64,000 bases of DNA from Terfezia claveryi (lineage: Eukaryota > Ascomycota > Pezizomycetes > Pezizales > Pezizaceae). The stretch is from positions 155,074 to 219,073 of the forward strand of contig WHUX01000087.1 in NCBI GenBank assembly GCA_015179025.1, given 5' to 3'. Under the pieces are notes generated by a model. It was not told where the DNA came from. It searched no databases and was given only the letters and a program-made list of their open reading frames with translations. The translations under genes were made by a program, and so were the position numbers. Within the stretch, counting starts at the first letter, position 1; every line of letters starts with the position of its first letter. This document shows positions 54,484 through 64,000 of this stretch, in pieces.

Positions 54484-54916
54484 GGAGGGTCTGGGCACGA
54501 GACTAAAGCTCCCAATGGCATTGATTCAATCTCAGGTTAGGTTGTCTTGTGCCCAGCTGTGGACTAGTCCACTCCTGCAAAGGCCCCGGAACGCACTACC
54601 GCAATCAGCCCCTAGCTGGTTGCTCAGCCCCCAAACCCACCCTGTCACTAACCGCAATGGGAGTATCTTAGCACGGCTTTTGTTAGTCTGGTTGGCACGC
54701 TTATGTAGTCTGGTTGGCACAAGCCTCTCGTAGAGAACGCTTATGTATGTAACCAGACTACTTAAACCTAGTGTGCCAACCAGACTACTTAAACCAGACT
54801 AACGCGTTCCCACACCCGCGAGCTAGTCCGTAGAGGGTCTGATCGAGGCTTGTGAGTACTAGTCTCGTGCCCAGACCCTCTGTTAGTGCGTACTAGTCTC
54901 GTGCCCAGACCCGGTG
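54484..54916. repeat. Terminal and subterminal repeats, probable Plavaka end
   Basis: TAGTCTCGTGCCCAGACCC lies at 54861-54880 and again at 54894-54912, and its reverse complement at 54486-54504. Read from 54916 on the minus strand the outermost copy begins CACCGGGTCTGGGCACGAGA, and CAC starts are typical of CACTA-type ends. Between them (54682-54803) is a hairpin from GTTAGTCTGGTTGGCAC and its complement GTGCCAACCAGACTAC. The opposite end was not found. Confidence 0.55.
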
Positions 54917-55498
54917 TGTACGAACAAAGATATTACCCGATAAAGATTTCTACACAAAGAAATAACTCCTGCTTCAAATATTCGTACTACTAGGGTCTGA
55001 TCGAGACTAATATTAGTATCGATACATTGTTCCCTAATACTACACTACTCATGAACACAACATTCTCTTTGTAGTTGTAACCACTACCCAACTAGACTAG
55101 GATACACACATCCCAATTGAATGGCCTATAGATCTTGTATGTCCGCAACCGAATAATAGCAAACCAAAAAAATGTGATAGGGATAGTTTGTTACACTCCA
55201 TCCTAAGCGTTGTTATTTCCTTACCAAAGGTATCATATGACTATAGAAAGCCTCCTAGTCCTCCCCATCTCCAAAGCACTCACAGCGTCAAGTTGGTACC
55301 CTATAACAGAACATTGAAGGCTCTCGTCAAAGGTAAGACCATATACCAGATTGCTCAGAGAGGACTTCGGAAGGGCTAATTCATATGATACATAGGAACA
55401 ACTACATAAGCAGTGATCATACTGGTTTAGGTATGGGACACTCGGAGTACTGTACTGGCATGTATAAGATATTAACCAGGATTCTTAGGAAATACAAC
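54917..55498 (+). promoter_or_regulatory. 5' flank of gene 1 with possible leader introns
   Basis: GGGTCTGATCGAGACTAA at 54993 echoes the subterminal repeats. Two spans look like 5' untranslated introns: 55333-55395 (GTAAGA...GCTAAT...ATAG) and 55431-55488 (GTATGG...TTAACC...CTTAG), the second ending just before the ATG at 55499. The short open frame at 55188-55379 would run out of frame after splicing. Confidence 0.45.
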
Positions 55499-57736
55499 AT
55501 GCCGCTAAAGAAACGGAGGTTCGATAATGCGGGTACCGCTAGTGACGGGGGTGGAGCGGATTCTGGTGATGATGACCACGGCACTCGACAATTTGCGGAT
55601 AAACTGGGTTTCAATGACCCAGGTATACCCAAGACCCTCTACCAGGTATGGCGCTCATGCATGCAGCGCGCGATGTCCGATTTTGGTATATTCGGGCCTG
55701 GTGAGTCCGGACGAACGAAATTCGCAGAGTTGTGCGAATGGGGCGCTGGCCATCCGGCAATGGCTCCTAAAGGCCAAATGAATTACCACCAGCAGGAGTA
55801 CCGGAGTGCACTAAACCAATTAATGCAGGATGTCGCCAAGAAGGCTCGAAAATCACGACAAGTGATGTGGGAGTCAATTGCAGATGCGCGAGCTGCATAC
55901 GAGCAGGCTAATCCGGGGATTGTAATAGAACCTCTTGGCAGATTACCGAATATGGGGCGAGCAACAGCCGAGCCACCCTACATGCCCAGCAACCAAGGAT
56001 CTCAGAAGGCGAGAACAGAGTCCGGCGCAGAGCGACACAGGGCTGCTGCGCGAGCACGCCGACCTCTGGCTAGCCTGATACCAGCTACCCCTGTTCCCGC
56101 ACCAGCCCCTCCCGCACCAGCCCCACAAATGCAGCGTTTAGCCCCCCCAGACCCAATCGGACTAGCCCCCCCAGTCCGTGCTACAAGACCCATGCAGGCC
56201 AGTACCGCACCGGCTTCACCACTTCCTCCTAGGGTCCCGCTTACAGGAGCACCACCAGGGGTTGCTGGTGGGCCCTTGGCACCATCCAAGTGCAATCAAC
56301 CACATCTAGCAGGCTGGGCACCATCTGTGGGAGGGCCTCCAAATACAGTGCGGGTACACATTATATCGCCGGAAACGCATGGTCCAGACCCCTTATATGG
56401 GGGCTGGATATTCAGTTCCGCAACTATCTCTTCTACGGTGGTTTTGGGTTTACACACTATGGCGGGCATACTGGCAGCCGCTACCCCATTCATTCCGGTA
56501 GGACGGGTTATCCGACATATCTATGCTATGGACGTCGCTGGACGATTTGTCCATATTACCATGGATTATTTAGTCGGGAGCTTGATAATGGCACATCCAG
56601 GGCCCAACCTCATGGATTTCCAGATTGAACTGGACCCCATGAGCCAGGTAAATACCCCAAGCACACCTCTCACTTCTCCCGGTCCTCCGGTTGTACCCAT
56701 GACAGCCCCCACAAGTGCACCGGCCTCCCAATACACTACTAAGCATGTCATGCCAATATCTACTAAGAGGGCGAAAATGCTTGCGGCTGGTAAAGGTACA
56801 CTATCACTAAAAGGGAAAAGTACGAAGAGTGCGCTGTGGATTAAGGACACACCAATTGGTAGGGCTATAGGGGTAACTAAGCAGACCAAGGGTCTGAAGG
56901 GTACCAAGGGGAAAACGACCAAGGAGGCACCGATTATCAAGGGGAAAACTATTACCAAGGGCATAACTGCTGCCAAGGGGAAAACGACTGCCAAAGTTAA
57001 GCAAGGTTCCAAGGGTACCCCAGCTGCCAAGGTTACCTCAGCCGTCAAAGGTCCACCTCCACCTCCGAAGGTTGTAATACCAAAATCCAGACGACGACCA
57101 CGTACAGATACTCCGAGTGACGATGAGGCACCTGGTGAGTTGATTGCAAACTGAATTGAGGCCAATGTGCTAACAGGTATCGTTAGGCTCAGAGGAGGCA
57201 CCGGATGCGGGAGCTCCCCGCGGTAGAAGGAGGGTCCCGGCGGACCGTGCCATGATTCGGAGTATCATGCCGGAATCTTGGCGAGTGGCGGGTTCTGGTG
57301 TTCCACGCTCGGGACAGTCCACGCGGGGACCTTTTTGGACTGGGAGAATACGCGCGAGGCCTGGTAAGTCCAGATTGAACCTAATTGCGGAATTACACTA
57401 ACGAAAGTAGGCACTCGACCTACGGCCGATATGGAACAGGAAGAGGTTGGTGAGCATGCGGGTGAAGAAGTTCAGGGTGGCAGGGTTGCAGATGATGAGG
57501 ATGAGGGTGAGGATGTCCAGGAGGTCACGGATGATGAGGATCAGGGGGAAGATGATAATGGTAATGATGATAATCTGGATGAGGATGTTGAGAATCGGGC
57601 TGATGAGGGTGGGGATGCATATGTTGAGGATGGAGATGAGGGTAGGAACGATGTGGATGGGGATGGAGATGACGCGGGTAAGATAGAGTCGATTCCTTAT
57701 TTCCATTTTGATAGCGAAGGGTCCGGCAGTGGATGA
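55499..57736 (+). CDS. Gene 1: intact three-exon gene, probable nuclear protein of 712 residues
   Basis: Exons 55499-57134, 57187-57363 and 57411-57736 join in one frame with no stop until TGA 57734-57736. I chose the ATG at 55499 because an in-frame ATG 38 codons earlier lies inside a likely leader intron. MPLKKRRF is a basic nuclear-localisation-like start, followed by an acidic DSGDDD patch. Residues about 30-145 are a compact helical-looking region (LGFNDPGIPKTLYQVWRSC, WGAGHPAMAPKGQMNYHQQE). A Pro-rich linker comes next, then about 280-370 (TVRVHIISPETHGPDPLYGG, AGRFVHITMDYLVGSL), which may be a small folded domain. A Lys-Gly-rich repeat (KGKTTAK) and an Arg-rich patch precede an Asp/Glu-rich tail. 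I do not recognise the family. The next gene begins 384 bases on, same strand. Confidence 0.8.
57135..57186 (+). other. Gene 1 intron 1
   Basis: GTGAGT donor, GCTAAC branch site, TTAG acceptor; 52 bases. Splicing gives APG-SEEAPDAG in frame. Confidence 0.85.
57364..57410 (+). other. Gene 1 intron 2
   Basis: GTAAGT donor, ACTAAC branch site, GTAG acceptor; 47 bases. Splicing gives RARPG-TRPTADMEQEE in frame. Confidence 0.88.
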
Positions 57737-58120
57737 TAAAGATGTTTTTAAGGATGTGATTGAATCTCCGAGTTGCAGTTAGATCTTTTGGTTCATTTGT
57801 CAATTTGGGTGGTTAAACTGCGAGTTTTGGTATCTTGCATGTGAGGGGACTTTGTGGGAGCGTAAGGAGTGTAAGACATGAGACTCTGTGGTACGGATAG
57901 ATTGACTAGATGCGGTAATGAGATAGGAATTGCTGGTACACACATGGAACTACAATAGGTAACATGGGTTGACATAAAAGCTCTCTTTCTCGTCCCTACA
58001 CGAACTTCAACAACTTCACCAACTCCTCCTATCCTAAATCCAAATCTCTCTCCCAACGTACACCAGGAAGATACTTTGCACTACCAAATCTCTCTCCTAG
58101 TGTACGCCAAGGAGATATTA
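57737..58120 (+). promoter_or_regulatory. Intergenic region between gene 1 and gene 2
   Basis: Holds the 3' end of gene 1 and the leader of gene 2. CCAAATCTCTCTCC occurs twice 44 bases apart (58040 and 58084), each followed by GTACACCAGGAAGATA or GTACGCCAAGGAGATA, a tandem duplication just before the ATG. CT-rich leaders are common in fungal promoters. Confidence 0.5.
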
Positions 58121-59998
58121 ATGCCTCGAGGAAAGAAAACGAAGGGCAAGGAGAAGGCGCCGAATCTCAAACGCCCACCTTCAACACAGGACCTGCGAAA
58201 GGACTCCACCACATCTGACGGAGATAGTACCGGTCCGGGTGCGTCCTCAAAGTTCAACGCTGTGATTAACTTTCCTTCAGCAACAGCAGTCAATGCCTCT
58301 TCCGGAGACCCCCCCGCCACATCCGGGTCTATTAGGGAACGCGAGCCACCAGCAGCAGGACCAGCCAACCCACCAATGACCCCCAGGAAACGAGCAGGAA
58401 GCTCGCTCACAAGGATACGTATGGAGCCTGGTGAAACTACTAAGCATTCGGAAAACAATTTCTCATGGTGTAAAATAGATTCGCAAAAAAGGCGCAGTAC
58501 ACCACTCACACCTCAACTACTTCAGACACCGAGTGTATTTAGTGATCCCTTCTGAGTAATTCGATGCATTGCTGATTCGTATTAGGGTGCTAGCGGGGCT
58601 CGATCTCGAGGCACACCAGATGAATCCCCACTCAGGAGTTTGTTTTCAAATTGGAGTGGTGTTTCATCACCGTCGACATCCCTGGAATCCCCAATGTCTA
58701 TAAGATCTCGCATAGCGCTAGATGATGATACCCCTGCTAGGATCAGCATGGCGGAAGGAGCCAAACGCCAAAAGCGAAACCGCTCAATCACGCAGTTCAC
58801 CGGGCTTCTGCGAGATATGACAGAAACGGCAGTGAACAGGTTAGAGACTATCACGCTATTTGAGGAGCCATTCCCAGACCCTCAGCGTGCGGAAGACATT
58901 CTCGCAAAGGCATGGCGAGAAGCGGAGACCTACCATCTGCACGATCATTCTCGTGACAACAAGATTGATTCATATGTAAGGCACAGTATCGTATTTGTCG
59001 CGAGGTGGACACTGAGAGTGTAAACGTAGCTTCGGAGTGTGCAAACGCGGACACGATCACACCTGGCATCAGAGGCGAGGAAGAACATTGCATTGTTGTA
59101 TCAATTTGACCGGAACACCTCGAAGGAATACATCCGGGACCATGTGGGTCGATTGTTGAAACGAGATCGGTTTACGTGCGCTGAGAGTCTTCGCAAGGTA
59201 TGTCATCATCTGCCAGCGCTTTTGCGAAACTGACATGATGCAATAATCAAGACTTGTGGTTATCGATTTCGCGCACAAGAAGGAGTCGACCTCATCTATC
59301 AGCACTATTTCAATGGCCGGAAGAAACACGGGAATATCGACTCAAGCTTCATAAAGCAGATAAGTGGTCCCTTCATGTGTTTCATCTTCACAGCCTTATA
59401 CCATGCCCTCAGCGCCTGGGAAAGTGGGGAATGTGAACTTGTGGCCGAGTTTAGTTATCTTAATTGTAATGGTACGTTATAGTGTAGTGGTTATACGGAT
59501 CGAGATTGCTAACGTGGGGCAGATGTCTATAAGAGGCTGCTTGATCAATGGCGGCAATACCCGACAAGCGTGCAAGAGATGATTCTGCAGGTGACACGTT
59601 CCGAGATAGTGAAGAAGGGACAGCACAGCGGAAAGAAGGTGAGGTGGCAGCAAGATAGAGCCTATGAGGTGGACCCTGAGGAGGTAGCAGCGTTCTCGAG
59701 ACAGCTCACGGAAGATCTGAGGACTGCGGGTGTTGACTGTTTCCAAGGACGAAGAAAAGAGGAGGACCATGGAAGTACGACGGAGGAGGACATTTGGGCC
59801 AGCGACGGGCCAACAAATATGGAGGAAGAAGGGGATGAGGGCATTGGAGAGGCAACTATCACCGGCATTGATACCACGTCAGCGGGGGAAGAGGACGCAG
59901 AGGACGCAGAGGACGAGGAGGAGGAGGACGAGGAGGAGGACGAGGAGGAGGAAGAAGAAGAAGAAGAAAGCATGGACGGAAGAGAGAAGGAATCTTAG
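58121..59998 (+). CDS. Gene 2: intact five-exon gene, DUF6532-like protein of 555 residues
   Basis: Exons 58121-58534, 58586-58975, 59030-59197, 59252-59471 and 59523-59998 join in one frame to TAA-free stop TAG at 59996-59998. Start MPRGKKTKGKEKAP is basic; residues 20-180 are Ser/Pro-rich and probably disordered. From about 225: AVNRLETITLFEEPFPDPQR, AWREAETYHL, RSHLASEARKNIALLYQFDR, VGRLLKRDRF, FNGRKKHGNIDSSFIKQISG, FTALYHALSAWESGE and NDVYKRLLDQW. That order and spacing resemble the fungal DUF6532 family (function unknown). A Glu-rich run of about 25 residues ends the protein. Same layout as gene 1 (basic start, disorder, core, acidic tail). Paired with gene 1 and probably nuclear; role unknown. 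Splice sites are predicted by eye. Confidence 0.8.
58535..58585 (+). other. Gene 2 intron 1
   Basis: GTATTT donor, GCTGAT branch, TTAG acceptor, 51 bases. Phase 0 joining avoids the TGA at 58553. A less usual donor, so the weakest of the four introns. Confidence 0.6.
58976..59029 (+). other. Gene 2 intron 2
   Basis: GTAAGG donor and GTAG acceptor, 54 bases, phase 0, joining KIDSY to LRSVQTRTR. Confidence 0.78.
59198..59251 (+). other. Gene 2 intron 3
   Basis: GTATGT donor, ACTGAC branch, CAAG acceptor, 54 bases, phase 0, joining ESLRK to TCGYRF. Confidence 0.85.
59472..59522 (+). other. Gene 2 intron 4
   Basis: GTACGT donor, GCTAAC branch, GCAG acceptor, 51 bases. Joins YLNCN to DVYKRLL. 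Confidence 0.88.
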
Positions 59999-60479
59999 GG
60001 TACAGTGGGGATACGGGCCTGGGAAGAGAAGAATGATTAGGGGTAATAGAGTGCGAAAGGGGTTACGAGGGGCTAGTAGGACAAGGAACAGGGTTGCTAT
60101 TTGTTTTTGGGATTTTCTTTTCATTTGGATTTGGCAGGGTTATGTAGGGATAATAAGGGACAGAGGGTTTTTAGCGGGGATATTTGTATGTAACGAGAGA
60201 ATGTGTGGGACAGGATAACGGAGGGAACAGATTTTCGATTTAGGTCAGGATAACACCAATGGGGGATTACGGAATGGATACATAGTTAGGACACGTATGG
60301 TAGATTGAATTGCAAGAAATGGGTTCGGCATGGGACGTGAAAGAGACTCTAATAGCACCGTGATATAATTAAGAAGAGTGAGTAGAAAGAAACGAAGGGA
60401 AACACACACCGGGAGGGCACTAGGGATGGTTAGCACTCGAAGGAATGAGGAGCGAAGCAAGTAAGAGAAAGTCAGTTGA
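59999..60479. other. 3' flank of gene 2, nothing recognised
   Basis: G-rich plus-strand sequence with GGG(G)ATA and GGGACAG words but no clear gene. Open frames are extensions of repeats or shadows. Confidence 0.45.
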
Positions 60480-61056
60480 CAGTGGACACCTGGTGCCCGG
60501 AGGGAGGGAATATAGACACATGGCGTCCTCAGGCAGAGGAGATGGACCCTTGACGCCCGGAGGCACGGAAGTTAGCCTAACCGGCGCAGAGAATGTGGAT
60601 GCCTGGCGCCAGGAGGCAGGGGATTTGGACACAGAGCGTCCGGAGACAGGGGGCACCAGGAGGCAGGGAATTTCGACACTTGGCGTCCTGAGGCAGAGGA
60701 GGTAGACACTTGACGCCCGGAGGGAGGGAATATAGACAAATGGCGTCCTCAGGCAGAGGAGATGGACACTTGACGCCCGGAGGCACGGAAGTTAGCCCTT
60801 GGCATCCGGCGCAGAAAATGTGGATGCCTGGCGCCAGGTGTCAGGGGATTTGGACACTGAGCGTCCGGAGGCACGAGGGTAGAAGCTGGACGCCAGAGGG
60901 AGCGAAATTAGACACCTGGCGTCCGGAGGCAGCCACTTGGAGGGTAGAGCGTCATGAAGACGGATATCCGGACATCTGCATCCCAGAATGTCAGTTTGCC
61001 TTTTGGACGCCGGAGGCGCCAGCGGCACGAGAGGCAAACTATATTTCTTCCTGATG
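60480..61056. repeat. 30-base minisatellite GACACTTGGCGTCCGGAGGC with inverted-repeat end
   Basis: About 17 units of 28-31 bases (GACACCTGG(C/T)GCCCGGAGG, then GGAA or GAGGA words). A block of seven or so units repeats with a period of about 218 bases (60490 and 60710). The right end AACTATATTTCTTCCTGATG (to 61056) is the inverted-repeat terminus seen at 49956 and 50348-50595. No coding. Confidence 0.8.
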
Positions 61057-61199
61057 AGATAGCTTCCAGTAGGAAGCCGAACAATCTATACTATTGATAC
61101 ATGGTGGGAAATAACCGAGTAGGTAGGCAAGCTCCATAACAATCTGGCTAAAGATCTAAGAAGTAATAATATTAACCTACCTCGATAGGATTCTAAGCT
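61057..61199. other. Spacer before the hAT relic
   Basis: No motif recognised. Confidence 0.4.
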
Positions 61200-63790
61200 C
61201 CGAATAGCAGCGTACTAGGCCCAATTTGGACAAGAGGCTAAGATTCATAGCAGTGAGCTATTCATATTTTGCTTAGCTTGCAAGGGTACCTTGCAATACC
61301 TTAGTACCTTTAATATGGGTATGATACATATGAGAACTCATCTTAGCTCGAGCAGGTGCTGCTCTGCTAGTGGGCGAAAGAATCAGGACATTTCAACACT
61401 GTTTGGGAAGGTAATTATATAATTCATACCTACCTGCAATAATTGGGTATAGGCTCACGTTACAAGTAGACAATACCTATAGTTACACAATCCCCCGAAT
61501 TGCAATTCAGTGATGATCGCTTCAAACATGAACTCATGAAAACTGTAATTGGTGCAAACTTACCTTTCCAAACCATCGAACATCCGTAGTTCCAGCATCT
61601 CCTAAATTTCTTAGATCTGAGATTAATATCCCCTGTGTGACAACACTTCGCCGGAGTATATATCACTATACTACTGAAGTTCAACAGAAGCTTCAAAAAA
61701 GCCTCCTGGAAGATACATTCCTCCACCTCGCTACAGACTGTTAGACTTCTCTAAACAAGTTAGCATTCATGGGCACAACACTCTATTATATAGACTAGGA
61801 TTAGCAGCTATGCCAACATACGATTGGATTCCAGTACCTAGGTGGGGAAGCTTATAATGCTATGCACTTAGGTAATTAGCTAGGAATTTAATTCGGGAAT
61901 ATAGTATTTCGAACCAAGTCTTAGCCATCTTTTCAGACAATGTATGTATCAATGCAGTATTGGCTAAGTATTTACAAGCCAATGTATTCGGTGCTAAATG
62001 GGACCTCCAGCAATACCACTTCCCTGCCTCGCACATGTATTGTACTAGTAAGCAACCATTTATGAAAGAACTTAGGTCGAACCCAGATAATGATGATACT
62101 GCCTTGTCCACCCCTGCTATTAAGTCTTCAATCAGAGCACTGTAGATTTATGCTCTAGGTACATTCACATGATCTGTTTGCAAAGTAAGTTATCTTCTAA
62201 CTACTCAATAAAGGTAGATCATGAAAATGCAAAAATATCACAGAATGGTGGACATGTCATAGAATGGTGGACATGTCATGAAAGGCTAATATACATTATA
62301 GGAATCCTATTGCTAACATTTGTCTAGGTTCAGAGCTCTATAAGGCTATAGTAGCCAGCTTACAACACCTGGCACAATTCAAGAACTCCAAACTGATTCC
62401 CATATACCTATGGGGCTCATCCAGGACGTCAAAACTCACTAGAACTCAACCTTTGAAATGCTTACTCAAGCGTTGAGGCTTCAGTGCTATATTGAACAAT
62501 AGATCACTCTATCTACGACAGAGAGCAAGTACTTAGAGTTATGGTTGAGTCAAGAAGAGTGGAACTAAGTTTAGGAGGCTACTATTTTCCTAAAACCTTT
62601 ATTGGATTACACTTATACTATCTCTATAGGTCAGCATATGACCATACAGAATGCGTTCTTTATCTACAATGACATCTTCAACTACATAGAAAAACAGTGG
62701 AAACATATAAGCAAACTTTTAGCTAATCCTACCTAGGCTCCAGAGTTTCTTTCCACGACAAAAGCATATCAGCAGATCTTTAAGAAGTATTATTCTAGGA
62801 CCAAAAACAATCTCTCATCTATAACCTTGCAACTATCCTTATCCATCTAAGAAATTATCCTTGTATAATGACTGGGGAAATCTCAATGTTCAAGATCCAA
62901 GTAGTACATAGCAGAACAAGGACTATATTTCCTACACAGGAGTATTATAAGTATGTATGAATTCCATCAGCACATGACTATTTTGGCCCATGTGTTTTCT
63001 GTGATACCATTTTCTGTACACTATTTTCTATGACACTATTTTCCGTGACAAGAGACTATTCATATATACAGAAAAATATAATTCTTACTAAATTCACTTC
63101 TTAGGGTTCAGTTCGAAGATTATTTTGAACATAATTACGCCAAGTATGCACTGGAAGCCTAGGTTTATAACATACAAGTAGATGATGGAGAACAATCCTA
63201 TATAATGCGTCAACTACAAGAGCGTACCACAAGCTAATCAGAGGATGTGCCAGAAATCAAGAGATACCTGATGAATCTGGTAATAATACTGAATGAGAAA
63301 TGCCCTCTATCTTGGTGGAAGGTGCATGCTAATGAATATCCCATGCTGGCACAAATAGCGAGGAACATATTAAGTATTTCACTTATCTGTCCCAGTAGAG
63401 TGAATATTCAGTAGTGCTTGGGATATTTTGCCATACCAATGGAACAGAATAGGTTACCAGATGATAACTGCACTGATGTTGACCAAATCATGAGATGCTG
63501 TACACGTGAAATACGGAACCCCAGAGGTACAAATTAGACTAGCATATGTAGAAGAAGGTATAGCTGATTTAGATGAAGGTGAGGTAATGCTAAAGAAACA
63601 AGCCCTTAGCTATGATGCAGACTTCCTCCACCGCATAGTAGCATAGTTCCTAGATACCGTTCACGGATGATGGACATGGATTCAGATACAGATTGTGACA
63701 TGGAAGTAGCTGGGAGCCGGATAATGGATGAGTACCTCCTAAATGACCTGGCAGATTTAGCGTCCGAGAATGCCAGCCTCACATAGTTTC
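61200..63790 (+). pseudogene. hAT-type transposase relic
   Basis: BED-type zinc finger at about 61265-61345 (FCLACKG ... MIHMRTHLSSSRC, CX2C...HX3H). A probable intron is at about 61412-61454. Then DDRFKHELMKTVIGANLPFQ with the common LPFxxIE-P motif, GTTLYYID and FQYLGGEAYNAMHLG (61760-61870, the catalytic region), EEWN and TIFLKPLLDYTYTISIGQH near 62560-62640. The C-terminal dimerisation region is CPLSWWKVHANEYPMLAQIA (about 63300-63360). Motif order is that of hAT transposases. Stops and shifts throughout; a dead copy. A candidate LTR starts at 63803 just after it. Confidence 0.75.
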
Positions 63791-63802
63791 ATGGAAGATT
63801 CT

Positions 63803-64000
63803 GTTAGGGGCGAGCTAGTGATCACGGTGATATCTGTCGGTATATCGGTATATAGAGTGCACGAAGGCATAATCACTAGGCTCGAGCCTAACTGGGCTAA
63901 CATAGAGCGAAGAATATAGACTGATTCATTCGATAAAGTAAAGTAACCCAGCGATACAAGACTTCGCTTGAGTCTTAGAGAACAAGAACTAGATACAAGA
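63803..64000 (+). repeat. Possible start of an LTR element running off the window
   Basis: TGTTAGGGGCGAGCTAGTGA has the TG start common in LTRs, and an internal inverted pair (GAGCTAGTGAT and ATCACTAGGCTC) follows. With no second copy, orientation, length and identity are guesses. Confidence 0.25.

Noticed and set aside
55385..55498. Upstream ATG at 55385 as start of gene 1
   Set aside because: It lies inside a likely leader intron; the ATG at 55499 starts with a basic patch and follows a good acceptor.
56002..57201. Two minus-strand frames of 97 and 211 residues opposite gene 1
   Set aside because: Gene 1 has clean introns and a full frame on the plus strand; these are shadows of its Pro- and Lys-rich parts.
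57398..57706. 102-residue minus-strand frame of Ile/Leu-rich sequence
   Set aside because: Antisense of the Asp/Glu-rich tail of gene 1.
58553..58555. TGA that would make gene 2 a pseudogene
   Set aside because: A GT at 58535 with branch site and AG at 58585 removes it and keeps phase 0; reading as an intron is simpler.
59662..59973. Poly-Ser frame on the minus strand
   Set aside because: Antisense of the poly-Glu coding run in gene 2.

Overview
The window reads as a transposon-dense stretch of a filamentous fungal (probably dikaryan) nuclear genome. Introns are about 45-65 bases with GT...AG ends and CTAAC/CTGAC-like branch sites. The decayed families are typical of fungi: chromodomain-bearing Ty3/gypsy elements, a Plavaka-type CACTA-superfamily transposase, hAT and a Ginger/KRBA2-like integrase. 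I see no rRNA, no clear functional tRNA and no bacterial-style operon. Coding relics are peppered with stop codons in place of Arg, Gln and Trp codons, the pattern left by C-to-T change in CpG and CpA contexts. I cannot fix the species.

Layout. 1-789: AT-rich DNA with a two-copy direct repeat. 790-7018: a complete minus-strand chromovirus (element A) with 517-base LTRs and a GATGC target duplication. 7287-9770: a strongly AT-shifted Plavaka relic. 9779-31592: a nested nest. Element B (minus) is broken inside its protease region by a plus-strand relative, B-prime (LTR from 15325). The gag of B-prime was then hit by a small non-coding LTR element D (18303-20076, duplication CTTCC) and by the 9.2-kb chromovirus C1 (20125-29371, duplication CCGAT). 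B-prime resumes at 29372 and is cut at about 30428 by a partial C-family LTR.

31593-37393: a decayed Ginger/KRBA2-like integrase gene, then a cluster of unrelated minisatellites, a homopyrimidine tract of more than 700 bases and a long hairpin. 37394-46596: chromovirus C2 (minus), sister of C1, inserted in the minisatellite cluster. 46601-49313: a satellite of 29-base units with a 348-base (12-unit) higher-order period. 49314-50960: a tRNA-like/SINE candidate, more minisatellites and a 248-base inverted-repeat element.

51016-54376: a better preserved Plavaka transposase (minus) with C2H2 finger and introns. 54484-54916: CAC-type terminus and subterminal repeats. 55499-59998: the only two genes that read through without any defect, a tandem plus-strand pair of multi-exon genes for probable nuclear proteins (712 and 555 residues), each with a basic N-terminus and acidic C-terminus; the second resembles the fungal DUF6532 family. 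60480-61056: a 30-base-unit minisatellite ending in an inverted-repeat terminus. 61200-63790: a hAT relic (BED finger to dimerisation region). 63803-64000: possibly the start of another LTR.

How the parts work together: A, B, B-prime, C1 and C2 each encode or once encoded gag, protease, reverse transcriptase, RNase H, integrase and chromodomain, and the paired copies show how they decayed. The intact gene pair beside the Plavaka transposase is the best candidate for something functional and undescribed.
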